A stretch of DNA of 64,000 bases from Metarhizium brunneum (taxonomy: Eukaryota; Ascomycota; Sordariomycetes; Hypocreales; Clavicipitaceae). Positions 22,826-34,874 of the stretch are shown here, in pieces. The notes beneath the pieces were generated by a model, which made no database searches, was not told the origin of the DNA, and worked only from the letters and a program-made list of their open reading frames with translations. Numbering within the stretch: position 1 is the stretch's first letter; every line of letters starts with the position of its first letter. The stretch is taken from assembly GCF_013426205.1 (NCBI RefSeq), contig NC_089422.1:4836001-4900000 (forward strand), given 5' to 3'. Made by a program: the position numbers and the translations under genes.

Positions 22826-24105
22826 ATGGCGACCGACGCTGCGGTAGCCAAGGAGGGCCTGGTCATTCCTGTAAGTGGCAAGGCGATGCGCTTTGTAGCA
22901 TCACCACTCCGCCATCTGCTTCGCTCTGGCGCCACTGACGGTTCCTTTATGCATACTGAACTCTGCTCCAGCTCATAGACTTTTCCAAGTTCCTCACCGG
23001 AACCCCTGATGAGCAAAAAACTGCTGCCGAGGCTATCCTCCATGGCTTCCAAACCGCAGGCTTCATATACCTCAAGAACCACCCAATCCCAGTCGATGTC
23101 CTCAGTCGGACTTTCGCCCGCTCCGCCGATTTCTTCGCTCTCGACACTGACGCCAAGATGAAGCTGGGCTGGACCACGCCTGAAGCTAACCGCGGCTACT
23201 CCTCGCCAGGTCGTGAAAAGGTCACCCAGCTGGAAGACATCGCCGAGGTTGAGAAGGTCCGAAGCGCGGCTCCAGATTTGAAGGAGAGTTTGGAAATTGG
23301 CCGTGATACCGACCCAAAACACCCTAACCAGTGGCCGGCTGAGGATGGCAAACTGAAGGGTTTCAGAACAGACATGAACGACTTCTTTAGCCAGTGTCAA
23401 AAATTACACGTGGAGGTTATGAGGGCCATCGCCTTGGGAATGGACCTACAAGAAGATTTCTTTGATCGGTTTGTGCATGTTGGGGATAATACGCTGCGGC
23501 TGTTGCATTATCCCTCTGTAAAGGCAGATGTGTTTAGGGTCAATCCTGGGCAGGTGAGGGCCGGTGAGCACAGTGTAAGGCTCAAGGCCCATCCAACTTT
23601 TGTCCTTGCAAATTTACCGTTATTAAATTGTATTAGGGGAGAACTCACTGACCAAAACATAGGACTACGGCTCCATCACCCTGCTCTTCCAAGATAGCCG
23701 CGGCGGCCTACAGGTCAAAAGCCCAACCGGCTACTTTGTCGACGCCACTCCCATCCCAGGAACCATTGTTGTCAATGCAGGAGATCTACTAGCTCGCTGG
23801 AGCAATGACACTATCAAGAGTACTATCCACCGAGTTGTCGAGCCACCCCGGAAGGAAGACAGTTCCTACCCTCCCCGATATAGTATCGCGTACGTATTGA
23901 TACCTCATACATAACGTGACGAGGGCCAGTCTCGAAAACTTCAGCACAGAAACTAACTTTGATTCGAAATAGGTACTTTTGCAACCCTAATACGGAAAGC
24001 TTTATTCAGACCTTGCCAGGGACGTATGCTACGGAGAAGGATAAGAAATATAAGGGTGTGAATAGTGGCGATTATTTGGTGCAGAGACTGACAGCCACGT
24101 ACTGA
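22826..24105 (+). CDS. Thymine-7-hydroxylase (thymine dioxygenase)
   Basis: Four exons: 22826-22870, 22972-23574, 23663-23889 and 23973-24105, giving 335 residues; all introns (101, 88 and 83 nt) are GT-AG and keep frame. It is an Fe(II)/2-oxoglutarate dioxygenase that oxidises thymine in three steps to 5-hydroxymethyl-, 5-formyl- and 5-carboxyuracil. Seen: N-terminal domain with GFQTAGFIYLKN and WTTPEANRGYSSPGREKVTQ; the metal-binding HxD in GEHSDYGSITLLFQDSRGGL (split by intron 2 just before Asp); the second His in STIHRVVEPP; and the 2-oxoglutarate-binding Arg in PPRYSIAYF (split by intron 3). It agrees nearly block for block with the Neurospora crassa enzyme as I remember it, including the ending YLVQRLTATY. 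The first exon is only 15 codons. It pairs functionally and by position with the isoorotate decarboxylase on the opposite strand. Confidence 0.95.
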
Positions 24106-24385
24106 TAATATAACTCTGGGTAGTGAATTTCTGGGAATACACACAACTTTCAAAATTTGCAAAGATGATTTCGCCATGATGCCCAAGGTTTGCTTCGCCT
24201 ACAGCGGTTACGGTGCAACCAATAGCAGCAGAGCCAAGCCACACCTGCAGCCTTCAGCAATAATACATGAAGAGGGGTGAGCATGTTCCCATGGTGACAA
24301 AACGAAGACTCATTCTCATCCTTGGTAATTGTCATGAATTTATCCCCTTCATAGTAGCGACCGGTGATATCTGGTGGTGTTCACC

Positions 24386-25489
24386 ATGGGCTCATCGCAA
24401 GGCGCGAACAGCCTGGTAGGTTGCCCTAGCCGACACATTGACGACTTCTTTACCCGAAATGCCTTGGACTACCAAACCCGCAATCAATGTCTACGATTCG
24501 CGCAGCTCATATTCCCCGGGGAACTCGTTGGTGAGGCTGACACCCAGGGCGAGTGCTCTTACACTGTGGCCGTCTCGACAACTCACCTACTTCAATTCCG
24601 GCCGGGACGATTCAGCCTAGACATGGAAATATACAAAGACGCACGACATATATTCAAACACCTCGTTTCCGAAACGACGTATTTGGGCCCTTTCAGCGGC
24701 ATCCCAGCACCCAGAATTCCGCACATCAATCCACCATTGCTACACGTCTATCTCATGAACAAGGTGCCCGGCGTCAGACTCTCCGGAATTCCACAAATAC
24801 ACGGCAACCCCCACAGGGAGTTCCGCCACAACCTCGTCCGAGACATGGCTGCCATCTTTGCAAAATCATATCACCACGGTGTGCCCTCTCGTCGTCGTCA
24901 CACCCTCCCGGCAGGCAAAGGCATCCAGGGACGAATCGGGTCCTCTCTCCGATGGCGGGCAAACCTACTCACAAGTATAGCAGACGCAAAACTATCCCAG
25001 GAAGCACAAGCGACGAAATACCACCTCGGTCATATTGAGCGATTACCGTGGTGCTTAACACACGGGGACCTCATACCAAGTAACATCATGGTTGATCCGC
25101 AGACGGGCCACATCACAGGTTTACTAGACTGGGCCGAGGGCGAATGGCTGCCGTTGGGCGTAGGCATGTACGCCATAGACGAGTGTTTAGGGCAAGACGA
25201 CGCAGAGAAGGGGTTTGTGTATTTTGACGATCACGCGGAGCTGAGGGCGTTGTTCTGGAGGACATTCCTGGGCCTCTGTGAAGGACACACGCCGGCACGG
25301 AATGACGTTCTCAAACTGAGCGAGGTGGAAATGGCGAGGAGATTGGGACTGCTGCTCTGGCACGGCATAGCGTTCGACGACGGGAGGCTGGATAGGTTGG
25401 TTGAGGCGGGGAGGGACGACGGCGAGTTGAACAAATTGAGGGTGTTGCTGGATGCGCCAAGCCTGTTGGAGAGCATCTCCACGCCGTGA
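24386..25489 (+). CDS. Aminoglycoside phosphotransferase-like (APH/choline kinase fold) protein
   Basis: Intronless, 367 residues from ATG 24386 (TTCACCATGGGC). The C-terminal lobe shows the APH signature clearly: LTHGDLIPSNIMVD (HGDxxxxN catalytic loop, near residue 229) and GLLDWAEGEWLPLG (metal-binding Asp, near 250). The N-lobe is weak, as is usual for this fungal family, with a hinge-like LLHVYLMNKVPG near 120. Members are abundant in Pezizomycotina and mostly lack known substrates; the fold phosphorylates small molecules such as choline, sugars or nucleosides. It starts 280 bases after the thymine-7-hydroxylase stop in the same direction, which makes a nucleoside-related role conceivable but unproven. 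Its stop is 162 bases before the Phs1 ATG, so the two may share little more than the intervening promoter. Confidence 0.82.
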   Translation: MGSSQGANSLVGCPSRHIDDFFTRNALDYQTRNQCLRFAQLIFPGELVGEADTQGECSYTVAVSTTHLLQFRPGRFSLDMEIYKDARHIFKHLVSETTYLGPFSGIPAPRIPHINPPLLHVYLMNKVPGVRLSGIPQIHGNPHREFRHNLVRDMAAIFAKSYHHGVPSRRRHTLPAGKGIQGRIGSSLRWRANLLTSIADAKLSQEAQATKYHLGHIERLPWCLTHGDLIPSNIMVDPQTGHITGLLDWAEGEWLPLGVGMYAIDECLGQDDAEKGFVYFDDHAELRALFWRTFLGLCEGHTPARNDVLKLSEVEMARRLGLLLWHGIAFDDGRLDRLVEAGRDDGELNKLRVLLDAPSLLESISTP

Positions 25490-25651
25490 AAGGCAGGAGC
25501 TGTCAGCAGGAAGACCCCCGGACCCCACCTGCCTCGGCCCGCCAACCCGTCGTCGCGTGCCCCAACATTTTGCTCCCAACTCCAACACCAAAAATCTCCC
25601 ATCACCACCACAAACACCACGCCAGCCAAGCCCCAATTGTACCACGCCGCC

Positions 25652-26477
25652 ATGGCCGACAAGCCCAAACCCGCTGCAAAGCAGGCGTCGCCCCTCAAAG
25701 ATGCATACCTCATCCTCTACAACTTCGCATCCGCAGTCGCCTGGAGCGTGGTGCTCGGCCGCACCCTGGCCGTGCTGTACCTGCGCGGCCCGGCAGCTGT
25801 CTACGCCGTCGTGGGCGAGTGGACGAAATGGACGCAGACCGCAGCCGTCATGGAGATTCTGCACTCCCTGCTAGGTAAATTACCCCTGACTTCTGGATAA
25901 TTCCCCCCTCCCCAAAAAAAAGAAGCAGACCAACTCACAACCCATATAACCCGCAGGCGTCGTCCGAGCCCCCGTGTCCACAACCGTAATGCAAGTCTTC
26001 TCGCGTCTCCTGCTCGTCTGGCCCGTCGTAAACACGTGGCCATTCCTCGCCCTCTCGCCCTTCTACTCCTCCATGCTGGTCGCCTGGTCCGTCACCGAGG
26101 TCGTCCGCTACAGCTACTTTGCGCTGTCGCTCGCCGGCGCGCTGCCCTCGTTCCTGACCTGGTTGCGGTACAGCATGTTTTACATTCTGTACCCCATGGG
26201 CATCACGAGCGAGTGTATGCTAGTTTATGCGGCCACCGGCCCCGCGGCGGAGAGGAGTAGCTTTGCGCCGTGGGCTCTCTATGCCATTTTGGCTATTTAC
26301 GTTCCTGGTACGTTTTTTTTTTCACTGAGGTGACTGTGCTAGGAGGCGGTTTTTAATTCTTCTTCGTTTGGGGCTAACGAGTTAGCAGGGTCTTATGTTC
26401 TGTTCACGCATATGATGAAGCAGAGGAGCAAGGTTCTGCGTTCGTCCAAGACCAAAAAGGGTGACAAGGCGCAGTAA
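25652..26477 (+). CDS. phs1: Very-long-chain (3R)-3-hydroxyacyl-CoA dehydratase Phs1
   Basis: Three exons: 25652-25874, 25957-26307 and 26389-26477; 220 residues; introns of 82 and 81 nt, both phase 1 and GT-AG. This ER membrane enzyme performs the third step of very-long-chain fatty acid elongation, needed for sphingolipids. Seen: about six hydrophobic segments; the PTPLA-family core VVRYSYFAL; and YILYPMGITSE, which carries the Tyr and Glu catalytic pair described for yeast Phs1. The start is fixed by CCGCCATGGCCGAC and family-like LKDAYLILYNFASAVAW. The C-terminus is Lys-rich (RSSKTKKGDKAQ), cytosolic in the yeast topology. Length matches the family. Confidence 0.95.
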
Positions 26478-26679
26478 ACCTGACGGGTAGTTTTTTTCTT
26501 TTCTAAAGAATGACTGAGGACGCGAGCGGTTTAATTCTTGCGTGGATAGTGTACGGTATGGATATGAGAAAAAAGCAGGCATTCTGGTAGAAATGGAAGG
26601 GGCCGAATCTGGGGTGTGCCAACGGACAAACGTGGACAGGCATGTATGTACATTGTAATTATAATTGTGATTATCATAG

Positions 26680-28145
26680 CTATGAGCTTGGTGCGATTTT
26701 CTCCGTATTCTCTTTTTCTTCTTCTTTTTCTACTCCTTTCCCCTTCTCGTCCACCTCTACACTTTCCACCTTCTCTGCTGTTGTTGTCTCTGTCGACTTA
26801 TCATACCAATCGTTCCGTGACCACTGAGCAATCAAGCCAGCCGCGTCATGGGATAACTTTTCATACCCAGGGTTCTCCTTTGGTTCAAACATGGCTATAC
26901 AAGTCCCATTAGCAAGATCTTACCATGATAACAAACCGCCCCCTCAAGGTAGAAACTTACTCATATGTGCCACCGTCTCATCTCCCGCTTTATCGTTGAC
27001 TGCCTCCATCCAGTCTCCCGCATTCATCGTCTTGGGCAAGTTGCAAAACGTCCTGTCCTTGCCCAGGACGGTCCCAGCCATGCTGATCTTCTTGGAAGAC
27101 GCCCCCTTGCCCAACCTCGTGTACAGGTTGGCATATCCCACGCCCAACTCCTCGTGAAGCCGCACCACGAAGGCCACGCGCTTCTTCAGCTCCTCGGCCC
27201 TCGCGAGACAGCCCACAAACTCGAGGTGAGACGACGCCCACGTCCAGCTCTCGGCGATCTGGTCCCTGTTCATCCAGGCCGCAGCTCCGCCGGCGGCCAC
27301 GGCGCCCGCCGCGCCCGCGTACATGGCCACCTTGCCCCATTTCTGCCACGCGCTCGGCGGCGCGGCCGGTGCCTTGGCGGTGGTGTTTCCCGCGCCCCAG
27401 AGCGCCGTCCGCAGGCCGCCCATCTGGGAGATTGTCGACGCCGCCGTCCCGTAGTGGCTCTCGGCGCCGTGGGCGACCACGCCCGGCGATATCCCGAGGT
27501 ACGGCGTGTCAAAGGCCAGCACGCCCTGGACGTAGGGGAACATGAGGGCGTTGAAGGCGGGCCGCCCTTCGTCGTCGTCGGACTTGCGGATCCCGTCCTC
27601 CGAGTAGATGGGCTTTTCCGACGCCAGCGCGATGAGGAGCTCGGCGGCGACTATACCGCCCATGGAGTGGCCGACGAGGATGGTCCGGACCGAAGGGTCG
27701 ACTGTGGGCGACGCCGTGCCCGACGCTACCTCCATGTCTATGACCTTGTCCTCCAGCCTGTGCGGTTTGACGAATTCTCAGTCAGCCCCGTGCTAGCCAG
27801 GCGTCTCACTCGCCTACATGGATGGTCTGTAATCTGTATGTCCCGCCAGGAATCATACAGCGATGCAAAGGGGCAACGAACCAGTCGCGGAATCGGCTCA
27901 CGCACTCCCCCAGATCCCCTCTCGTCTCATACTTGGGGTACACCAACACCCGCACGTCGACCTTGGGCAGCTTCTGCGCAACAATGTCGCGTAGGTGCTT
28001 GGTGAACTCGTAGTCGTCTCCAAAGGTTGATTCGCCGCCCTGCGAGACCGCGCGTCAAGACCCTGTTACATGCATGTGTCGCCACTACGGCGGGCTCACG
28101 TACCTTGAAGCCGTGGATAAAGCACAGCAGCAGCGTCTTCTTCAT
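26680..28145 (-). CDS. DUF676-like alpha/beta hydrolase (putative lipase/serine esterase)
   Basis: Four exons on the minus strand: 28104-28145, 27882-28039, 26961-27757 and 26680-26894; 403 residues. Introns (64, 124 and 66 nt) are GT-AG and in frame. It begins KKTLLLCFIHGFKGGESTFG, with the oxyanion-type HGF typical of DUF676/PGAP1-like hydrolases, followed by YPKYETRGDLGECVSRFRDW. The nucleophile elbow is ILVGHSMGGIVAAE (near residue 95). FDTPYLGISPGVVAHGA matches the usual second conserved block. A short hydrophobic Ala/Gly-rich segment (MYAGAAGAVAAGGAAAW, near 200) could be a membrane anchor or a linker helix. The C-terminal 60 residues are charged and rich in Glu and Lys. Substrate unknown. 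It converges with Phs1 (202 bases between stops). Confidence 0.85.
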
Positions 28146-29067
28146 TATGCGAAATTGTCATCGAGCGGAATCCAGTTTCGACTTTGAAAAGGACTCATTT
28201 ATTCTGTTTGATGTATGTGTACCGCGGCCTGGGATGTCAGTGGCGAGCAGATTGCTTGATTGTGATGTGGATCAAGTTGAGTCGAGTTGCGTTGTGGCAT
28301 GGCAGGAGTTGCGCATTACTGGCCATTTGCTCCGTCTCTCTTTGTTCCTGCCGACTGCCACACAACACGACGTATCAGCACCGCCAACACACCAACACGC
28401 CAACACACCAACACAGTTGAACACACCACCACGCACCTGGGGCGGCCACACGCTCCAGCATCCATTGATGTCAATGATTGACCACGCAGTGACGTAAGAG
28501 AGACTATGGTCTTGTTTCCGCTTCCTAGGCCTAGGTCACTTGCTGGCTGGCGGGCCTTGTTCGCATTGGTTCAATGTCGATTCTCATTCATGTGCCACCT
28601 TCGCATACTCGGTCACATTAAACTGCGTTTGTACAATCTTCGTCGATATCTTCTACTAAAATACATTTTTGACTCCGTATCTAAACATGCCTGCCCAGGT
28701 CGAGGAGTGCCGAACGCTCTGCAAGCTTCGTCTCTGCCTCGACTGCTGCACCTCCTCGTCCCATCGTTTAACCACCATTTGCGTACGCTTGGTATTTGAA
28801 TCCACCCTAGGCCGCTCCGCTCCATCCCTTTGATACACGTTTATAAACTCCCAGCCAGATAAACGCCGAGAAACAAAATGCATTTGCCAAACAGCTGCAA
28901 AACAAAAAGACAAACCCCGGTTGCCAAAATGACCATGTGAAACAGATCCGCCACGCTGCATCATCAGTACTTGGGGATGCAAGCTGGGAGTATTATTAAT
29001 ATCCTGCAAAGGTCGTGGTGCTTCCTATCCCTGCTCCGTCGCGCCAAGCCGAGTTTCTTCGTGTACC
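28146..29067. other. Intergenic, about 920 nt
   Basis: Upstream region of the minus-strand hydrolase and 3' flank of the Snf2-type gene. Four copies of an 8-nt CCAACACA/G unit lie at 28383-28414, about 240 bases upstream of the hydrolase ATG. No gene-like frame. Confidence 0.6.
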
Positions 29068-32000
29068 TCATTCCTCGTCGCTCTGGGCGGACGACTTGGC
29101 GCCGTTGACAGCCTCACTGGCGCGCGCGCTGCTGGAAATAATCTTGATTCTAGTGCCACCGCTTGGCTGTGGTGTGCTTGCTCCTTGGCCCGATGGAGCA
29201 GCAGATCCGGCCTTGCTGCCCCCTTCTTCCAGCTCTTGCAATTCGGGATGAGCTTCTAGTTCCTCTTGGAACTTCTTGTTAAAGAATTCCTGCGCAATGC
29301 CGTTAGATATGGTGTCTTGGAAATCATTTTGTGCTGCTTCCAACTTACCTCCATAGTCTTGGCATCCTGATAGAGAATGCTGCCGTCCTCGTTGTAGGTC
29401 TGGCAGTTGCGGATCATGAGTTGAAAATCCTTTCGCAAGTCACTGAGGCTTGAGTACTCTTCCTTCTTGATACGCGTCTGGATATGATTCATGCAGATGG
29501 GATTCTGGATAATCACATAATAGTCGGCGTAGTCCCTCTTGGGCGGCAGCTTGATGAACGGACCGATGATGAGGCGCTTGCCAGCATCCGACTCGTCATC
29601 CTCAGCCGGCGGTTCGATGTCGTCCACTTCCAGGTTCATCAAGGCATCGTAGAGGCCTCGTAAGCTCTTTTGCAAAACCTCACGCTGTTGAGGACTGACT
29701 CTGGAATCGGCGGCAGCGGAGCCACCCTTGCTCTGTCGACCTTGAGGACCCCGTCGCTTCTTGGCTGGGGGTTCTTCATCGCCATCCTCCGCCTTGCGTT
29801 TCTCATTCTTGCTACCAGGTTTGCGGCCACGCTTCTTTGGAGTCTCAATCTCTTCTGTGCTCGCGCGACTAGCTGAGGGTGAGTTATCAATCGAGTTCAA
29901 AATTGCCACTTTCTTGAGCCTGTTTGCCTCTCGCTTGTCCTTTCGGGCTTGTTTACGGGCGGCGGCTGCCTCGGGTGAATCCTCGTCATCGTCCACAGCC
30001 AGCAACCATTGTTCTTCTGTTAAGCCATCGTCGTAGCGCACCTTGGTACGTTCACGAGCACCACGGCCAAGTACAAGGTCCTCAGTCTCCTCCTCAACCA
30101 CATTGCCCTCGTTCAAATAGATATCAGGCAGCTCATCATCTCCCATGAGTCTAGGCTTGGCCTTTGTACCAGCAGACATACCATAGACAGGGTCCCGAGC
30201 CCGCTCCTCGTCAATCTTCTGGAAAACTGTAATTTCATCATCGCTACGTGCAAGCATCATATTCAGTTCCTCGTCTTCCATGTCATCTTGTTCCCCGCTT
30301 TCAGCCATGTCAGCACTCTCAAGCAGGGTTCGAAGCATAGCGTCACGGTCAGTTTCTGAAGACTTGTTATCGAATCGACCGGCTTGAATGACCTTGCCGT
30401 CCATGTCCAACTTGAATCTAGCACGTTCCAGGATCTTCTCTTCGACAGAGTTCGAACTGATCAATCGAAGAATTCGCACCTCGTTCTTCTGGCCGATACG
30501 ATGAGCACGATCCTGAGCTTGAAGATCTTGGTGAGGATTCCAATCAGAGTCATAGATGATGACGGTATCAGCGGTCTGCAAGTTAAGACCAAGACCACCA
30601 GCACGGGTGGATAGTAAGAACATAAAGTACTTCGAGTCGGGGGCATTGAAGTCTTTGAGCAAGTCTGATCGTTCGTCAGATTTGGTCGTACCATCAAGAC
30701 GCAGATACTCGAATTTTCTGTAGCGCAAATAATCCTCCATGATGTCCATGATTGCCGTCATCTGGAAGAACATCAAGACGCGATGGCCCGTGGCTTGGTA
30801 CTTGGGCAAGATGCGGTCCAAGAGCTCGAATTTACCAGCTGTTCTCCATAACAAGTCGTTGCTGATGCTCATTGGGTTCATGACATTCTCAACTTCATCA
30901 AAGACAAAGGGATGGTTACACAACTTGCGGAGCTGCATAATCATGTTACTCAAACCACGAGCATTCGTCTTTCCACCCTTGCCATCGCTCACCACCAGTC
31001 TGTTGTGTGTGACCATTTGCTTGTACAGCTTGGCCTGGAGGGCGGAGAATTTGCACTTGATGACCTTTTCAGTCTTGTCGGGCAAATCCTTCTCCACATC
31101 CTTCTTCAAACGCCTGAGCAAGAATGGTCGCAGGACCTTGTGCAAACGACGAATGACGAGAATTTGCTCTTCTTCCGTGAGCTCCATCTTATCTTGACCA
31201 CCGGTATTGGCAAATGGAGTATTGAACCACTCGTCGAAAGTTTTGACAGACTTGAAAATGTTCGGCAAAACAAAGTTAAGCATAGACCACAGCTCGGCCA
31301 GGTTATTCTGAAGCGGAGTTCCCGTGAGAATCAGACGGAATCGAGTTACGTAGTACTGCTGGATAGTAGCACTGAGCTTGGAGTTGCTATTCTTCATACG
31401 ATGACCCTCATCGATAATCATGTGGAACCACTTGATCTTGCTAAGAATCGGCCGGTCCTTGATAATATATTCGTATGTGGTCAAGAGAACCTGGAATCGG
31501 CCCTGTCGAATCTTCTCCTGCTGTAGTTTTCTGGCGTTGGGAGGTCCCTTGTAGACGATTCGGCTAATAGACGGCGCCCACTTTTCAAATTCGAGGTTCC
31601 AGTTGGTGAGGGTACTGAGAGGCACAATGACGAGGTAAGGACCACTCTGCAGCTTGCGCTCAATGAGATAGGTGATCAAGCTGATGGTCTGAATCGTCTT
31701 TCCGAGACCCATTTCATCAGCAAGGATACCGTTGAGGTTGTTGTTGTACAAGGATATCATCCATTGTAGACCCTTGATTTGGTACTCCTTCAAGGTACCA
31801 CCAACCAACATGCTGGCCTGCTCAGTGACTTCTTCTCTGATGCGATGTGCAACAGCATAGTAGTCAATCTTCTTGCCACTCTCCTCTTCCTCGTCGTCGC
31901 TCTCTTCCTCAACAAATGGCTCCGCATCATCACCGTAGGCCTCAGCAGCATGGCGTTGCTGGGCCTTAACCGAAGACGCCAATTGGTGCAAGAAACCATC

Positions 32001-33475
32001 AGTTTGCTTGAGAAGATGCGTAATACGAGTATCCTTGGCCTGGTCAAGCAACTTGAGATATGCCTCCTCGTCGTTGGCCTTGAGAGCCTGCAAACGCTGC
32101 TTGGCCGTTCTCTCAATGCGCTTCTGTTCTTCCTTTTCAATATTAAAGTGTTGGGCATACATGAGACGGCTGAGCTTGTGTGATTTGGTCTTCTGAGAAT
32201 TGGCACTCTCTTGAATTTCAGCGCGGTGGTGACAGATGGCACGCAAGAAATCGCTGTGCTTCTTCTTCTCCCGATTTTCGCGCGCATCACGCTGTTGCTT
32301 CTCAAGTTTCTCAGTGATGCGAGCCTCACGAACATTCTGCTTCTTCATTCGGCGGTAGTGACTTCGGTTCGTCGTCATGGCCAAATTATCATAATGCATC
32401 ATCTGTCGACCAATTTTTTCACGCAAAGCCCTTTGCTTAGCATACAAAGCAAGGCTCTTCATTTCAATTATGGCCTTTCGCTTCAGTGTATCATCGGCCT
32501 CGAGAATCTCCTTTGTGGAATCCCAGTGAGCCAAGTTTGCCGGCAAGTCTTTGAGCTGAGAAAACCGTTGGCTCATTCGATTGAAGATGACAACTTCTCG
32601 CTCGTACCGCAGGTGGTCAAAGTCAATACCAGTCGGGAAGACGCCGGGAATGAACCACCGGTTCTTGCGCTGCGCATGGTCAAGATATTTTATCGAGGGT
32701 CGAATCATACTCGTACCATACGGCGACTTTACAGTCTTATACGTGTGAGCCTTGGGGATGGGTGATTCGTCTTCGGTTGCCATTTCAGGCCCTGCTGAAG
32801 GTGCCTTTTCCGCATCTTGACTCGGCTGTGCGTTCTTGGCAGAGTTTGAGGCGTTATCAATGGCAGTGGTCTGCCGACGCTGTCTTTGGTTGAAGATGGC
32901 CTGCTGCAATTGGACAGACACACCAGCATTCTTGCCAAGAAGCTTAAATGCGTGGATCTGTTGCCTCAAAAGAGCAAGCTGTTGTTGGCTGAACTGGGTT
33001 GAGCCAGAGCCCGACGCAGGCGATGCAGTGGAAGCGGCGGCGGGTGTCTGTGCCGAGGCAGAGGCTACTCCTCCTTGCGAAGCAGCGTTGGGTTGCGTCG
33101 ATTGAGGAGTGCCTGGTTGCGGCCGGCCGCCGGTTTGTACACCATTTTGCATCTGCTGCTGTTGTATGAACTGTTGTTGGTTTCTGCGCATGTTGTGTTG
33201 TTGCTGGAAGCTCATCAAGAAGTGGGAGGCCTTGATGTATTCGGGGTCCGTTGGGGGGACGCCTTGCTCTTTCATCTGCTTCAGCTTCTATATATGCACC
33301 AATCAGTATCCCCGTCATCAAATATCGCGTGTCTGGCATCGACATGGTGATCCAGTGTCGAACAAACATGCTCAATACATACCCTGAAGACTTCCTCAGC
33401 TTGTTGCTTGGTTGCGCCGGCAGGCATCGGCGCACCTGGGGGTTGCACCGCAGGCGGAGCTTGCACCGACGCCAT
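29068..33475 (-). CDS. snf21: SWI/SNF-RSC class chromatin-remodelling ATPase (Snf21/Sth1/Snf2-like)
   Basis: Three exons: 33383-33475, 29349-33287 and 29068-29289; 1417 residues; introns of 95 and 59 nt. It is the catalytic ATPase of a SWI/SNF- or RSC-type remodeller, which slides or ejects nucleosomes in the nucleus. Domains in order: Gln-rich N-terminus with a QLQ motif (FSQQQLALLRQQIHAFKLL, near 130); HSA region (about 290-360) for actin-related proteins; SNF2 ATPase with DEMGLGKT near 553 and IIDEGHRMKN near 658; helicase C lobe with STRAGGLGLNLQ and DRAHRIGQ; SnAC-like segment; AT-hook-like KKRGRKPGSKN; and one bromodomain (about 1270-1345, DYYVIIQNPICMNHI, NCQTYNEDGS). The C-terminal exon adds an acidic tail. 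It has no chromodomain or SANT-SLIDE, which excludes Chd1 and Iswi. Sth1 versus Snf2 orthology cannot be decided by eye. Confidence 0.92.
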
Positions 33476-34874
33476 GATGGAGCGGTGGTTGTTTTATCGT
33501 CTGCACCGAAAATATACCCCAATGGTCAAACAATTGTGATTTCGAATTATTTACGGTGCATGACGATGGTGAGCTGGCTGTCGATGGTTGTAGCGCGAGC
33601 ACAGGTAGCACTCGAGCGTTTCGCGAAGTGGTCAAGAGGGAGGGAGAGTCACGCCAAAAAAAAAAACGAAAGCGGAATGCGATAAAAAAAAACCAGGGTC
33701 GCGTCAATGCTCGGCGAATGGAGCGTTGCGCAGCGAGAGATTTTATCTAAGTGAATGTACACACGTCGTGAAAGCGTGTTGCAAGTGGTTTGATATCCGC
33801 TACCGTCGCGTTGGACGGGCTGGATGTATGTCGGCCGGCGAGGCGTGGGGGCGGGTAATAGACAAGGGACTGAGGGAATCTAGGAAACCACCAGACGTGA
33901 GGCCAGGAGATGGCGAGGGAGTGAAAAAGTGTGAATGCAGTGACGCGGCGCGTCGGGGCTGGTGCCTCGAGCGTAGAATGCGTGCAAATCGCGTGCAACA
34001 CCAAGTTGGCGAGGATTGGAGATGGCTGCGGATGGTTTGCGAGGGGACCTGGCGATTTTCGGGATGCGCGCGCGCTTCCTCGCTGATTGATGATGGGGAG
34101 TGGTGAAGACAACGGACAAGAATGAGCGTGATGGCTGGTGCGGTCTGTGGACGCTTGGCCACGGTAAATTTCAGCACGCCCTCTGCGCAGGCAGAATCCC
34201 GCCACTCATGCTCGAGGGCGACACGGTGATTGGTCTAATGCGGTCACGTGAAGCCTGAAGGCCCGTGGCGAGGTCACGGAGCCGCTAATCCCCGGTGCAT
34301 TAGATAATCCACAGAGTGCGTGCGGAGGACGGAAGACGGACGGACTTTATCGAGTCATGGAGTGTCGGTTGAGAGGCATAATGGGGCTACATTCTGGTTC
34401 TACAGGTCGGCCTAGCTGTTCTCATACATCACAAAGGTTAGAAAGACGCCTAGACCGGCAACAAACACGTCAATACTTGGGTCGATACATGAAGCGCTAG
34501 GGCTCCTGCCATCCAAGCGGTTCATCTACGCCATCACGCTGCATGAGACACACCACATCCTTTGCGTCATGCATACATACCAAAAATGGCCGAGCAAAGC
34601 ACAACTCGGCCAAATTAGTCCTTGTGGACCTCCCGCTGCCAGTACGGAGTACTAGTGGCGGGCGTAATCGCTCGCAGGGGTTCGCGCTTAATCTTTGAAT
34701 CAATTGATTGCAAAGGGGTACATATCGTCGTAGTACTACAGTCTGTACTCCGTAGTAGTAATGTATTTGTCAATCTAAAAGTATACACCGATATTAATAC
34801 CGTGATATTACAGCTTAGAGCGCGATAGCCAGGTACCTGCTCCGGATAAGTACTTCTTGCCTTTCACTGTACTT
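33476..34874. other. Intergenic, about 1.4 kb
   Basis: Long upstream region of the remodeller gene. Overlapping frames on both strands (up to 152 codons) lie in the C/T-rich leader and are not protein-like. A10-12 runs occur near 33657 and 33685. A CCAAT-type box (GATTGG) lies near 34230. The dispersed motif occurs at 34642 and 34745. Confidence 0.55.

Noticed and set aside
28381..28440. Possible CRISPR-like or structured repeat (CCAACAC units)
   Set aside because: Four 8-nt units without spacers in a eukaryotic promoter: a simple tandem repeat.
33747..34205. 152-codon minus-strand frame upstream of the remodeller gene
   Set aside because: Pro/Ser/Arg-rich translation of a C/T-rich leader; an equally long frame exists on the other strand.
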